Shown in pieces: positions 33,898 through 41,771 of a stretch of DNA of 64,000 nt. The stretch comes from Streptomyces sp. ST2-7A (GTDB taxonomy: Bacteria > Actinomycetota > Actinomycetes > Streptomycetales > Streptomycetaceae): contig NZ_JAJUWS010000006.1 of NCBI RefSeq assembly GCF_021390475.1, positions 62,001-126,000 of the forward strand. Reading direction: 5' to 3'. The notes under the pieces were generated by a model that saw only the letters and a program-made list of their open reading frames with translations, did no database searches and was not told where the DNA came from. The translations under genes were made by a program, and so were the position numbers. How positions within the stretch are numbered: position 1 is the stretch's first letter; every line of letters starts with the position of its first letter.

Positions 33898-34193
33898 GGG
33901 GGACTCCTCGGTGGGTGCGGGCACGGCGGCGGGACGGACTCCCACGGGGGTGGGGCCGGGCGGGGCGGGGACGCCGAGCGGTGCGCGCACACACGGGAGG
34001 CCGTACGGGAGACGGGACATCTCGACCGCGGCACGGGAGTCGGCCACCGGGTCCTCCTGCCTGCTCGGGCATGGACTCCGGGGCGCGCCGACGGCGCGTG
34101 GGACAACGAGCGGACCGGGGTTCGGGGATATCGGGCGGGCCACGCCGGCACAGCCGGACGCGGCGGTCGCCGGGACCACCGACCCGTTCCGCC
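33898..34193 (-). other. Leader between FMN aptamer and ribE
   Basis: About 296 nt separate the aptamer from the canonical ribE start. The stretch is open in the ribE frame and contains AGGAGG (34053-34058) 5 nt before a GTG (34045-34047). No classic terminator with U-tract is visible, so FMN probably acts on translation or on a factor-dependent terminator here. Confidence 0.5.
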
Positions 34194-34320
34194 GCGCACT
34201 GCCTCCCATCCGGACTTTCACCGTCGGTCCAGGAGTTTCACCTGGTCAACCGATCACTGGAGGTGACCGGGTCGCGGACTGTAACCGCCGGTTCGGAATT
34301 ACACCGACCCCGGAGTGCGC
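34194..34320 (-). promoter_or_regulatory. FMN riboswitch (RFN element)
   Basis: On the minus strand the element opens with P1 GCGCACT (34314-34320) and closes with AGTGCGC (34194-34200). Between them are the invariant blocks GGGTCGGTGTAATTCCGAACC, GGCGGTTACAGTCCGCGACC, and the 3' GACGGTGAAAGTCCGGATGGGAGG. It is the RFN aptamer. It senses FMN and controls the ribE-ribM-ribBA-ribH operon downstream. Confidence 0.97.
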
Positions 34321-34498
34321 TTGCGTCACTGGTACGCGTCCCAGTGTGCCATGCCGGTCGCCGTCCGCACAGGGGTATCCGTGCGTGGTTCTCCTCACCC
34401 GACCGGGTCACGACCACGGAGGACGGGACGTCGGGGCGGGGCCGGAGTCGGGGTCGATCGGTTGGTGGCGGGAGGTCGCGCCGGGGTGACGGGGTCGT

Positions 34499-35767
34499 TC
34501 ACCGACGGGTGAACAGTTCCCGTCGCGCGGCGTCCAGGGCGGTGACCAGCCCGCCGCCCAGAACCGGGCTGCCGCTCACCGTCCCGGCCCGCACCTCGGT
34601 GCGCAGCGGGGTCAGTGTCCCCAGCCGCGCGGCCACCGCCTTCGCGAGCACCGTCCCCCCGGCCCGCCCCACCTCCCCGCCGAGGACGACACAGCCCGGG
34701 TCCAGGACCGCCACCACCGCTGCCGCGCCCACCGCCACCCGTTCGGCGAGTTCGGCCAGAAAGACCCGGTGGGCGGGCTCGTCAGGCGTCGCCACGGCCC
34801 GGGCCACCACCTCCTCCGCCGCACCCGGTGCCTCGTCCCCGGGGACGCCGGGGACGAGGCCGTGGCGGCTCGCCGCCTCGCGTACGGCCGCCCCGCCGAC
34901 CAGAGCGTGGAATCCCCCGCCGCAGTCGGTGGCCGTCGGCAGACCGGCGGTGCCGGGGACCGGGAGGAAACCGATCTCGCCCGCGCCGCCCGAGGCCCCC
35001 CGCCGCAGCGCGCCGTCCAGGAAGAGGGACGCGCCGATGCCCTCTCCCAGCCACAGCAGGACGAAGGTGTCCCGGTCGCGGACCGCGCCGAGGCGGTGCT
35101 CCGCGACGGCGGCCAGGTTGACCTCGTTCTCGACGACGACGTTCCCGACCACGACGTTTCCCTCCGGGCCGGGACCGACGGGCTCGCCGGAGCCGGCGGC
35201 GACGGCCCGCCGTTCCCCCCGTTCCCGCAGCAGGCGGGCGAGTTCGCGGTGCCAGGCGGGCAGTGCGAGGAACCCGTCGAGTGCGCCCGTGGCGGGATCG
35301 ATCAGACCGGGCGCCCCCATCACCAGGGTGTGCGGGGTGGTGACACCCGCCGTCCGTAGGGCCCCGTCGACGACGGCCAGCGCGACGGACCCGGGTTCCC
35401 CCTCCGGGGTGTCACCGACCGGGACGGGGTGATCGGCGCGGTGGACGGTGCGGCCGGCCAGGTCGGCCAGCGCCACCGAGACGTGGTCGGTGCGCACATC
35501 CAACGCGGCGACGTGGGCGCGTTCCCCGATCAGGCCGTACAGACGGGCGTTGGGGCCGCGACGGCCGGCCCCGCCCTCCCCCACCACGGTGACCAGCCCG
35601 CGTTCGCGCAGTCGTCCCACCAGATCGGAGACGCTGGGCCGCGACAGGCCGATGCTCTCCTTGAGTTGAGCGGCCGTCAGCGGGCCGCGTTCGGCCAGGA
35701 TCTCCAGCGCGATGCGGTCGTTGATGGCGCCGGCCGTGCGAGGGGAGGCGGTGCGCTCACGGGTCAT
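34499..35767 (-). CDS. ROK family transcriptional regulator
   Basis: 422 aa. N-terminal winged HTH (INDRIALEILAERGPLTAAQLKESIGLSRPSVSDLVGRLRERGLV) then a ROK sugar-kinase-like domain (HVAALDVRTDHVSVALADLAG, LWLGEGIGASLFLDGALRRGASGGAGEIGFLP, and the CxCG-like zinc region reduced to ATDCGGGF). ROK repressors usually sense sugars. Divergent from the MFS gene; the palindrome at 35905-35923 is the probable operator for both. Confidence 0.92.
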   Translation of the reverse strand: MTRERTASPRTAGAINDRIALEILAERGPLTAAQLKESIGLSRPSVSDLVGRLRERGLVTVVGEGGAGRRGPNARLYGLIGERAHVAALDVRTDHVSVALADLAGRTVHRADHPVPVGDTPEGEPGSVALAVVDGALRTAGVTTPHTLVMGAPGLIDPATGALDGFLALPAWHRELARLLRERGERRAVAAGSGEPVGPGPEGNVVVGNVVVENEVNLAAVAEHRLGAVRDRDTFVLLWLGEGIGASLFLDGALRRGASGGAGEIGFLPVPGTAGLPTATDCGGGFHALVGGAAVREAASRHGLVPGVPGDEAPGAAEEVVARAVATPDEPAHRVFLAELAERVAVGAAAVVAVLDPGCVVLGGEVGRAGGTVLAKAVAARLGTLTPLRTEVRAGTVSGSPVLGGGLVTALDAARRELFTRR

Positions 35768-35897
35768 GACGGGGATCCTCGCAGACCGGCGGGGTGGGGG
35801 TGTCCGGGACCTCGGGGCGCGGGCGGGTACCGGCCGAGGGGGAGCCGGTGATCGACTCCCCGGCTCCCGGCACCATCGGAATCCCGTCCGAAAACCC

Positions 35898-35928
35898 TTG
35901 TTTCATCAGGAAGGCTTCCTGATAGTTT
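35898..35928 (+). promoter_or_regulatory. Promoter of a leaderless MFS transcript
   Basis: TAGTTT (35923-35928) is a good -10 placed exactly 6 nt before the ATG at 35935, with no Shine-Dalgarno directly ahead. TTGTTT (35898-35903) is a -35 with a 19-nt spacer. The operator fills the spacer. Confidence 0.6.
35905..35923. promoter_or_regulatory. ROK-type operator
   Basis: ATCAGGAAGGCTTCCTGAT: perfect 8-bp arms around GGC. The AGGAA-N3-TTCCT core is the pattern bound by actinobacterial ROK regulators such as CsnR. It sits between -35 and -10 of the MFS promoter, ideal for repression, and between divergent rok and mfs genes. Confidence 0.75.
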
Positions 35929-35934
35929 ATCGCC

Positions 35935-37293
35935 ATGCCGTCCTCCCGCTCCTCCCGTCGGGGTCCCTCCGACTCCGCCGGGCACAAGTCCGGCATCGCC
36001 CTCCCCTCCCCCGACGTCCGGCGGGCCCGTCGCTCGGTGGGTGCCGTCTTCACCGTCCACGGGGCGGTGACCGGCTGCTTCGCCACCCGCATCCCGTGGA
36101 TCCAGGAACACCTCGGGCTGAGCACCGGTCAACTCGGCCTCGCTCTGGCCTTTCCCGCCATCGGCGCGGCGGTGGCCATGCCGATGGCGGGGCGGATCGT
36201 GCACCGGTGGGGAGCGAGAGCCGCCCTGCGCACCCTTCTCGTGCTGTGGTGCCTGGCCCTGGCCCTGCCCGCCCTCGCGCCCCACCCGATCGCCCTCTGC
36301 GCGGCGCTGGCGATCTTCGGCGCCACCGCCGGCATGGCCGACGTGGTGATGAACGCCCAGGGCGTGGAGGTCGAGGAACGGTACGGCCGCTCGATCATGT
36401 CCGGCCTGCACGGCCTGTGGAGCGTCGGAGCCCTGATCGGCTCCGCCGTCGGCGTGGCCGTCGTCCACCTCGGGGTGGACGCCCGGATCCACCTCCCCGC
36501 GGCGTCGCTGGCGTTGGCGGTGCTCGCCCGCTTCGCGGTGCGCGGGGTGCTCGACGTGCGCGCGAAGCCCGGCGAGACGGCCCCACCCCGCTTCACGCTG
36601 CCCCCGAGATCCGCCCTGTTGATCGGGGCGATCGGCATGTGCGCCGTCTTCGGCGAGGGCGCGGGAATGGACTGGTCCGGGGTCTACCTGCGGGAGGTCA
36701 CCGGCAGTTCGGAGACCGTGGCGGCGGCCGGCTACACCGGCTTCGCCTGCACCATGGCCATCGCCCGACTGCTCGGCGACTCGGTGGTGCGGCGGATGGG
36801 CGTGGTGCGCACCGTGCGGGCCGGCGGACTCCTGGCCACGGCCGGCGGCGCGCTGGTCGTGGTGGCCCCGGTACCGGCCGTCGGCGTGGCCGGGTTCGCC
36901 CTGCTGGGCGTGGGCATCGCCGTGGTGGTGCCGCTGACCTTCGCCGCCGCAGGTCGCAGCGGCGCGCAGCCGGCCCGGGCGATCGCGGGCGTGGCGACCA
37001 TCACCTACACCACCGGCCTGGTCGCGCCGGCCGTGATCGGCATGCTCGGCGAGGTGTCCTCGCTGCGCCTTTCCTTCGCACTGGTGACCGGGGCCGCCGT
37101 GGTGCTGTTCCTGTGCGCCGGGGTGCTGGCTCCCGGCCGGCAGGGTCCGGCCGGCGGGACCTCGGTCACCGGCGGGGCGGGAGCGGCCGGCGGGGCGGGG
37201 GTCGTCCCCGCCTCGGGCCCCGACCCCGGCGGCGCGGCCGCCTCAGTCGGCGGCGGCCATGCGGCGCACGGCCTCGGCGAGCACGGCCGGTGA
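35935..37293 (+). CDS. MFS transporter (YbjJ-like)
   Basis: 452 aa, about 12 membrane helices. HGAVTGCFATRIPWIQEHLGLSTGQLGLAL is the N-terminal signature of the YbjJ/FucP-like group; the cytoplasmic loop GRIVHRWGARAAL is the MFS motif A. GEGAGMDWSGVYLREVTGSS and GFALLGVGIAVVVPLTFAAAGR are also characteristic. C-terminal ~55 aa are Gly/Ala-rich. Probably leaderless; repressed by the ROK regulator. Substrate unknown, sugar-like by regulator type. The 3' end overlaps the converging aminotransferase gene by 51 bp. Confidence 0.9.
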   Translation: MPSSRSSRRGPSDSAGHKSGIALPSPDVRRARRSVGAVFTVHGAVTGCFATRIPWIQEHLGLSTGQLGLALAFPAIGAAVAMPMAGRIVHRWGARAALRTLLVLWCLALALPALAPHPIALCAALAIFGATAGMADVVMNAQGVEVEERYGRSIMSGLHGLWSVGALIGSAVGVAVVHLGVDARIHLPAASLALAVLARFAVRGVLDVRAKPGETAPPRFTLPPRSALLIGAIGMCAVFGEGAGMDWSGVYLREVTGSSETVAAAGYTGFACTMAIARLLGDSVVRRMGVVRTVRAGGLLATAGGALVVVAPVPAVGVAGFALLGVGIAVVVPLTFAAAGRSGAQPARAIAGVATITYTTGLVAPAVIGMLGEVSSLRLSFALVTGAAVVLFLCAGVLAPGRQGPAGGTSVTGGAGAAGGAGVVPASGPDPGGAAASVGGGHAAHGLGEHGR

Positions 37294-38523
37294 GCACGCC
37301 AGGTTGATCCGGGCCCTCCCCTCTCCCCCGGTGCCGAAATCCGGCCCGGGGGAGAGCGCCACCCGTCCGCGTTCCAGGAGGCGGGCGGCGGGGTCGGGCT
37401 CGTCGGGCCACCTCTCCCGGAAGTCCGGCCAGGCGAGGTAGGTCCCCTCCGGTTCGCGGAGCCCCACCCCGGGCAACAGGAGGTCCAGCAGGCGGGTCAA
37501 CAGGCGCCGGTTGGCGGCGATTCCGGCGAGGAACCCGTCCAGCCACGCCCCGCCCTCCCGCAACGCCACCGTGTGCGCGAGCACCCCGAGGTGGCTCGCG
37601 GCGTCCCCCAGGTGAATTGGGAGTGCCGCCAGGTCCCGCCCGGCCTCCGGACCGGCGACCACCAGCGCCGCTTTCACCCCCGGCAGGTTCCAGCTCTTGG
37701 AGGCGGAGAAAACGGAGAAGCCGCGCTCCGACCCCGGCCGGGAGAGCCAGGGCGTGAAGCGCGCGCCGGGCGGGACGATCGGGGCGTGGATCTCGTCCGC
37801 GACCACCCGCACCCCGTACCGTCCGGCCAAGCCGGCGAGGGTGTCCAGTTCGTCCGCGCGGGGCACCGTGCCGGTGGGGTTGTGCGGATTGCACAGCACG
37901 TACACCGACCCGGGAGCGGTTCGGAAGGCCCGTTCCAGCGCCTCCGGGTCCAGGCGCCCGGCCGGATCGAGCGGGGCCTCGACCACCCGACGCCCCCGGT
38001 GGCGCGCCATCACCGCGATCGGCGGGTACAGCGGGGGGCTGATCACCACCGTGCCGTCGGGCGGGGTGAGCAGGGCGACCAGTTCGGTGATGCCCTGGAT
38101 CACGTCGCCCACCGGGACGGTTCGCTCCTCCGGTACCGGCACGCCCCATCGTTCACGGGAGAAGGCGTCGAGGGCACCGACGTACCCGAGGTGGTCCGCC
38201 GGGTAACCCAGGTCGCCCAGGTCGATCGCCTCGCGCAGGGCCCGGGCGACCGGTTCGGGGGTGGGTACGTCCGCCTCCGCCACCCACAGGGGCAGCACGT
38301 CCGCGGGATGGAAACGCCACTTGGCGGAGGTGCGCCGGCGCAGGTGCTCCTCGCCGAGCGCGACCAACGGACCGTCGGGGGCCGCGGCCTCCGCCTCCGC
38401 CACCGCCCGGGCGACCGCGTCCGAGGGGTCGGAGGGGACCGTGGTGGGGCGCAGCGGGGATATCCCCGACGGGTCGGTGGCCCCCACGGGGTCGGGTGCG
38501 GGGGCGGAGTGGTCCAACGGCAC
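37243..38523 (-). CDS. MalY/PatB-type PLP enzyme (aminotransferase or C-S lyase)
   Basis: 426 aa from GTG at 38523 behind GAGGAGAG. Fold-type I PLP enzyme of the MalY/PatB group: RRTSAKWRFHPADVLPLWVAEADVP, VVISPPLYPPI, CNPHNPTGTVPR, VADEIHAPI and the PLP lysine in FSASKSWNLPGVKAA. Such proteins are cystathionine beta-lyases or aminotransferases. Transcribed 83 bp after the DavB-like gene, so it may belong to that operon, but a role in 5-aminovalerate metabolism is only a guess. N-terminal ~35 aa are variable. Confidence 0.85.
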   Translation of the reverse strand: MPLDHSAPAPDPVGATDPSGISPLRPTTVPSDPSDAVARAVAEAEAAAPDGPLVALGEEHLRRRTSAKWRFHPADVLPLWVAEADVPTPEPVARALREAIDLGDLGYPADHLGYVGALDAFSRERWGVPVPEERTVPVGDVIQGITELVALLTPPDGTVVISPPLYPPIAVMARHRGRRVVEAPLDPAGRLDPEALERAFRTAPGSVYVLCNPHNPTGTVPRADELDTLAGLAGRYGVRVVADEIHAPIVPPGARFTPWLSRPGSERGFSVFSASKSWNLPGVKAALVVAGPEAGRDLAALPIHLGDAASHLGVLAHTVALREGGAWLDGFLAGIAANRRLLTRLLDLLLPGVGLREPEGTYLAWPDFRERWPDEPDPAARLLERGRVALSPGPDFGTGGEGRARINLACSPAVLAEAVRRMAAAD

Positions 38524-38606
38524 GGCGGGCTCTCCTCTGGTGACCGGGGCCGCGGCATGACGGGTGCCACCGCGGTGTGACGGGTGCCCGGGGGGCGACC
38601 GCCACC

Positions 38607-40331
38607 TCAATCCTCCGGCAACTCCACCGGTGCCAGCTCGTCGAACAGATCGCCCGGGCCGGGATTGGCCGGATCACAGGCACCGCCGAAGTGGCTCATG
38701 ACGCCCCAGACGGCGTTGAGGGCGGTCTGCACCGCGCCCTCGGCCCACCCCGCGGTCCAGGAGATGTCGTCCCCGGCGAGGAACAGGCCGCGCCGATCGG
38801 CGGGCAACCGATCCTGCACGAAGTGGGTGAACAGGCGGCGCTGGTAGCGGTAGTGACCCGGCAGGTTCGCCTTGAAGGCGCCCATGAACCAGGGTTCGTT
38901 CTCCCAGGAGACGGTGATCGGGTTACCGATGACGTGCCGTCGGATATCGACATGCGGATAGATCTCCCGCAGGGACTTCAGCATCACCTCCATCCGTTCG
39001 CGGGCGCTCAGCGGCAGCCACTTGAGGCTGTCGTCGCACCACGTGTACGAGAGGCAGATGACGGCGGGACGGTCCGGGCCGTCGTCCAGCAGGTAGGTGC
39101 CCCGGGTCATCCGGTCGGTGAGGGTCATGCTCATGGTGTCCCGACCGGTGCGCTCGTCGCGGTCCAGCCAGAAGGGCCGATCCACCGGAACGAAGAGCTT
39201 GGAGGATTCCATGTAGTGGGTGCGCTCGACGGCGGTCCAGTGGTCGATGGGCAGCAGGTCGTCGTCGCAGTCGATGCGCGAGAGCATCAGCCAGGACTGG
39301 GCCGTGAAGATCGCCGCCCGGTAGGTGCGCACGTCCCCGTCCGCGTCGGTGACGGTGATCCGGTTGCCCGCCGTGCGGTGCAGGCGGGTCACGGCGGGAC
39401 GGGTGCGGCCCTCGTGCAGGGAGCGCAGGGAGGTGCCGCGCGGCCAGTGCACCAGTTTCTGCGGCTCGTCCTCCCACAGTCGCAGGGGCAGTTGCCGACT
39501 GCCGCCGACGATGCCGCGGTGGTCGTCGTCGGCACCGGTGTAGACGACGCGCAGGATCTCCAGGATGGAGTTGGGGAAGTCGGTGTCCCAGCCCCCGGTG
39601 CCGAAACCGACCTGACCGAAGGTCTCGCGGTCCCGGAAGGAGGAGAAGGCCGGGGAGTCGCACAGGAAGCCGTAGAAGGTCCGGTTGTCCAGGCGCTCCA
39701 CCAGGCGGGACCAGATCTCCCGGATGCGCGGCACGTCCCGTTCGCGGATGGCGCGCTGCATCGCGCCGAACTCCGCCCCCTCCTCCAGCGCGGTGTTCCA
39801 CGCCTCCATGACCCGGTGGTAGACCGGCGGCAGATCCTCCAGGGTGCGCGCGTAGTGGGTCTCGCCCTTGAGGTCCACGACCGTGGAGGGGGTACCCGGG
39901 GCCAGCGGGTTGGGGAAGGGCCGCGACTCCAGGCCGACCAGATCGGCGTAGTGCCAGAAGGCGGTGGAGGAGGGCGGGAAACGCATCGCCCCCATCTCCG
40001 CGGTCAATCCCGGGTCGCACCCCTCGAAGGTCTCGGTGCGCAGCCGGCCGCCGAGCCGATCCGCCTCGTACACCACCGGCCGCAACCCCATCCGCATGAG
40101 CTCCCGGGCCGCCACCATGCCGGAGAGTCCGCCGCCGATGACGGCGACCTCGGCCCCGTGCTCCGTCGCCGGGATCTGGCCGAGGCCCGCCGGATGGGCG
40201 AGCCAGTCGTCGTAGGCGAAGGGGAAGTCGGGACCGAACATGGTCACGGTCGGTTCGGGGCGGGCGTCGGTGGGCGGGTGCTGCTCCGCCTCCCGGGCGT
40301 CGTGGGCGACGTTGGGCACCGTGGAGGTCAT
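38607..40331 (-). CDS. davB: Flavin amine oxidase, L-lysine 2-monooxygenase-like (DavB)
   Basis: 574 aa. FAD Rossmann motif EVAVIGGGLSGMVAARELMR (GxGxxG at 66-71, ribose Glu at 89), MGAMRFPPSSTAFWHY, and a C-terminal FAD/substrate segment GLFLAGDDISWTAGWAEGAVQTALNAVWG. Matches from my memory of Pseudomonas DavB are extensive: FGPDFPFAYDDWLAHPAGLG, GFGTGGWDTDFPNSILEILRVV, MSMTLTDRMTRGTYLLDDG, GHYRYQRRLFTHF, DPANPGPGDLFDE. DavB decarboxylates and oxygenates L-lysine to 5-aminopentanamide. Tryptophan 2-monooxygenase is the alternative within the family. The DavA-like amidase lies 107 bp upstream in the same direction, supporting lysine. Confidence 0.82.
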   Translation of the reverse strand: MTSTVPNVAHDAREAEQHPPTDARPEPTVTMFGPDFPFAYDDWLAHPAGLGQIPATEHGAEVAVIGGGLSGMVAARELMRMGLRPVVYEADRLGGRLRTETFEGCDPGLTAEMGAMRFPPSSTAFWHYADLVGLESRPFPNPLAPGTPSTVVDLKGETHYARTLEDLPPVYHRVMEAWNTALEEGAEFGAMQRAIRERDVPRIREIWSRLVERLDNRTFYGFLCDSPAFSSFRDRETFGQVGFGTGGWDTDFPNSILEILRVVYTGADDDHRGIVGGSRQLPLRLWEDEPQKLVHWPRGTSLRSLHEGRTRPAVTRLHRTAGNRITVTDADGDVRTYRAAIFTAQSWLMLSRIDCDDDLLPIDHWTAVERTHYMESSKLFVPVDRPFWLDRDERTGRDTMSMTLTDRMTRGTYLLDDGPDRPAVICLSYTWCDDSLKWLPLSARERMEVMLKSLREIYPHVDIRRHVIGNPITVSWENEPWFMGAFKANLPGHYRYQRRLFTHFVQDRLPADRRGLFLAGDDISWTAGWAEGAVQTALNAVWGVMSHFGGACDPANPGPGDLFDELAPVELPED

Positions 40332-40438
40332 CTGGGGGTTCTCCCGGGTCGTGCGACGGAGGTGCTGGGGCTCTGGGGTGCCGGGCCGGACGGGTACGAC
40401 CGGCCGCGCGGGGGGATCGGAAAGGGGGTGAGGGGGTG

Positions 40439-41329
40439 TCAGTCGATCGGGGCGGGAACGGGGCCCGGGTGGGGCGACCCGTCGAGGGGATAGAGCCCGG
40501 GACGGCGGTCCGCCAGGTACGGGGTGATCCGTCGGGCGGCGTCCACCGCCCGCGGATCGACCTCCGCGAACAGCAGTTCCCCGCCCTCCCCCGCCCGGGC
40601 GGGGACGCTCCCGTCCGGGGCGGCCAGACAGCTCAGGCCGGTGAACCGGAGGTCGCCCTCCGCGCCGCAGCGGTTGGCGTAGGCGACGTACATCCCGTTC
40701 TCCGCCGCCCGGACGGGTACCAGCTGCCGGGCCACGAAGTCGTGCGGGGCCATCAACGCGGTGGGCACCAGCAGCAGCTCGGTGCCGGCCAGGGCGTGGG
40801 CGCGCACCACCTCGGGGAATTCCACGTCGTAGCAGATCAGCAGCCCGACCCGGACTCCCGCCAGCACGGCCCCGACCACCGGGCGGTCACCGGGGACGAA
40901 CGCCTTCCGCTCCCACTCCCCGTACAGGTGCGTCTTGCGATACTCCGCGAGCGTCGCGCCGTCGGGGCCGGTCAATCGGACGGTGTTGTGGATCCCCCGC
41001 CCGGAGAGTTCCGGCCGCCCGTGCGCGATCGCCACGCCGTGCCGGGCGGCGATCCGGGCCACCGCGCGGTCGGTGGGGCCGTCCGCGGGTTCCGCGAGGT
41101 CGGGGAGGCGGTCGCCCAGGACGTATCCGGTCATCGACAGTTCGGATCCGACCAGCAGGGCGGCGCCGCCGGCGGCCGCCCGGGCGGCGGACGCGTCCAG
41201 GTCGGCCAGCGCCGCCTCACGGGAGGCGGGCAGTCCCTCCGGGCCCTGTCGCAGGGCCAGGCGCAGGATGGCCCCGCCGGATTCGTCGGCGGGCACGGCC
41301 GGGCGGGCGGTGTGGACGGGGCGGGACAT
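40439..41329 (-). CDS. davA: Carbon-nitrogen hydrolase, 5-aminopentanamidase-like (DavA)
   Basis: 296 aa. Nitrilase-superfamily amidase with triad E63 (SELSMTGY), K132 (YRKTHLYGE) and C166 (LICYDVEFPE). Segments VPTALMAPHDFVARQLVPVRAAENGMYVAYANRCGAEG and ITPYLADRRPGLY parallel Pseudomonas DavA, which hydrolyses 5-aminopentanamide to 5-aminovalerate. The substrate assignment rests on this similarity plus pairing with the DavB-like monooxygenase. First gene of the apparent davA-davB(-malY) unit, with its own promoter and phased upstream repeats. Confidence 0.82.
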   Translation of the reverse strand: MSRPVHTARPAVPADESGGAILRLALRQGPEGLPASREAALADLDASAARAAAGGAALLVGSELSMTGYVLGDRLPDLAEPADGPTDRAVARIAARHGVAIAHGRPELSGRGIHNTVRLTGPDGATLAEYRKTHLYGEWERKAFVPGDRPVVGAVLAGVRVGLLICYDVEFPEVVRAHALAGTELLLVPTALMAPHDFVARQLVPVRAAENGMYVAYANRCGAEGDLRFTGLSCLAAPDGSVPARAGEGGELLFAEVDPRAVDAARRITPYLADRRPGLYPLDGSPHPGPVPAPID

Positions 41330-41415
41330 GGCACCTCGGTGCGGACGGCCGGTGGGCGGGGCGGTTCACCGGCTCGGGCCGGCGACCGGCCGGAACGCGG
41401 CCGGATACACCTCCG

Positions 41416-41445
41416 ACGCTAACGGCCGCCGACGGGGCACGACAA
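41416..41445 (-). promoter_or_regulatory. Promoter of davA
   Basis: Minus strand: TTGTCG (41440-41445), 18-nt spacer, TAGCGT (41416-41421). Predicted leader ~80 nt to the davA ATG. Three phased TTGCGC repeats lie just upstream of the -35. Confidence 0.5.
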
Positions 41446-41455
41446 GAAGCGTCGA

Positions 41456-41514
41456 TTGCGCGTCCGGGCGGTTTTCGTTGCGCTTTCACCCCGATCACCG
41501 GCGATTCATTGCGC
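41456..41514. repeat. Three helically phased TTGCGC direct repeats
   Basis: TTGCGC at 41456-41461, 41478-41483 and 41509-41514, i.e. 22 and 31 bp apart, close to two and three DNA turns. On the minus strand the units read GCGCAAT/GCGCAAC followed in two cases by GAA. They lie upstream of the davA promoter, consistent with cooperative binding by an Lrp-type octamer. The remaining ~257 bp to the lrp stop (41515-41771) shows nothing else. Confidence 0.5.
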
Positions 41515-41771
41515 GGGGCCCCTCCCGCCCCCGGGCACGGAGACCACCGGCGCGTTGACGGTGACGATCACCGCGATCGCCGCCCGGGAGAGCGGGTCGA
41601 GCCACCGACCCGACACCGCCACCCCGGCCGGGGGCGAATACCGGGTTGACGCCCCTGGGGATCCCGAACCGGTGGGCCGGGACCCGACTCGGCGCGAACG
41701 GATCGGTGCGGAAGGGCACCGCGGAGGAGAGTGCCCCCGCCGACGCACCGGGCGGGCCCCGGGCGGGGCGG

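Noticed and set aside
35877-35901. SigR-like GGAAT-N17-GTT upstream of the MFS gene
   Set aside because: Spacer too short and the ROK-controlled promoter at the correct position is a better explanation.
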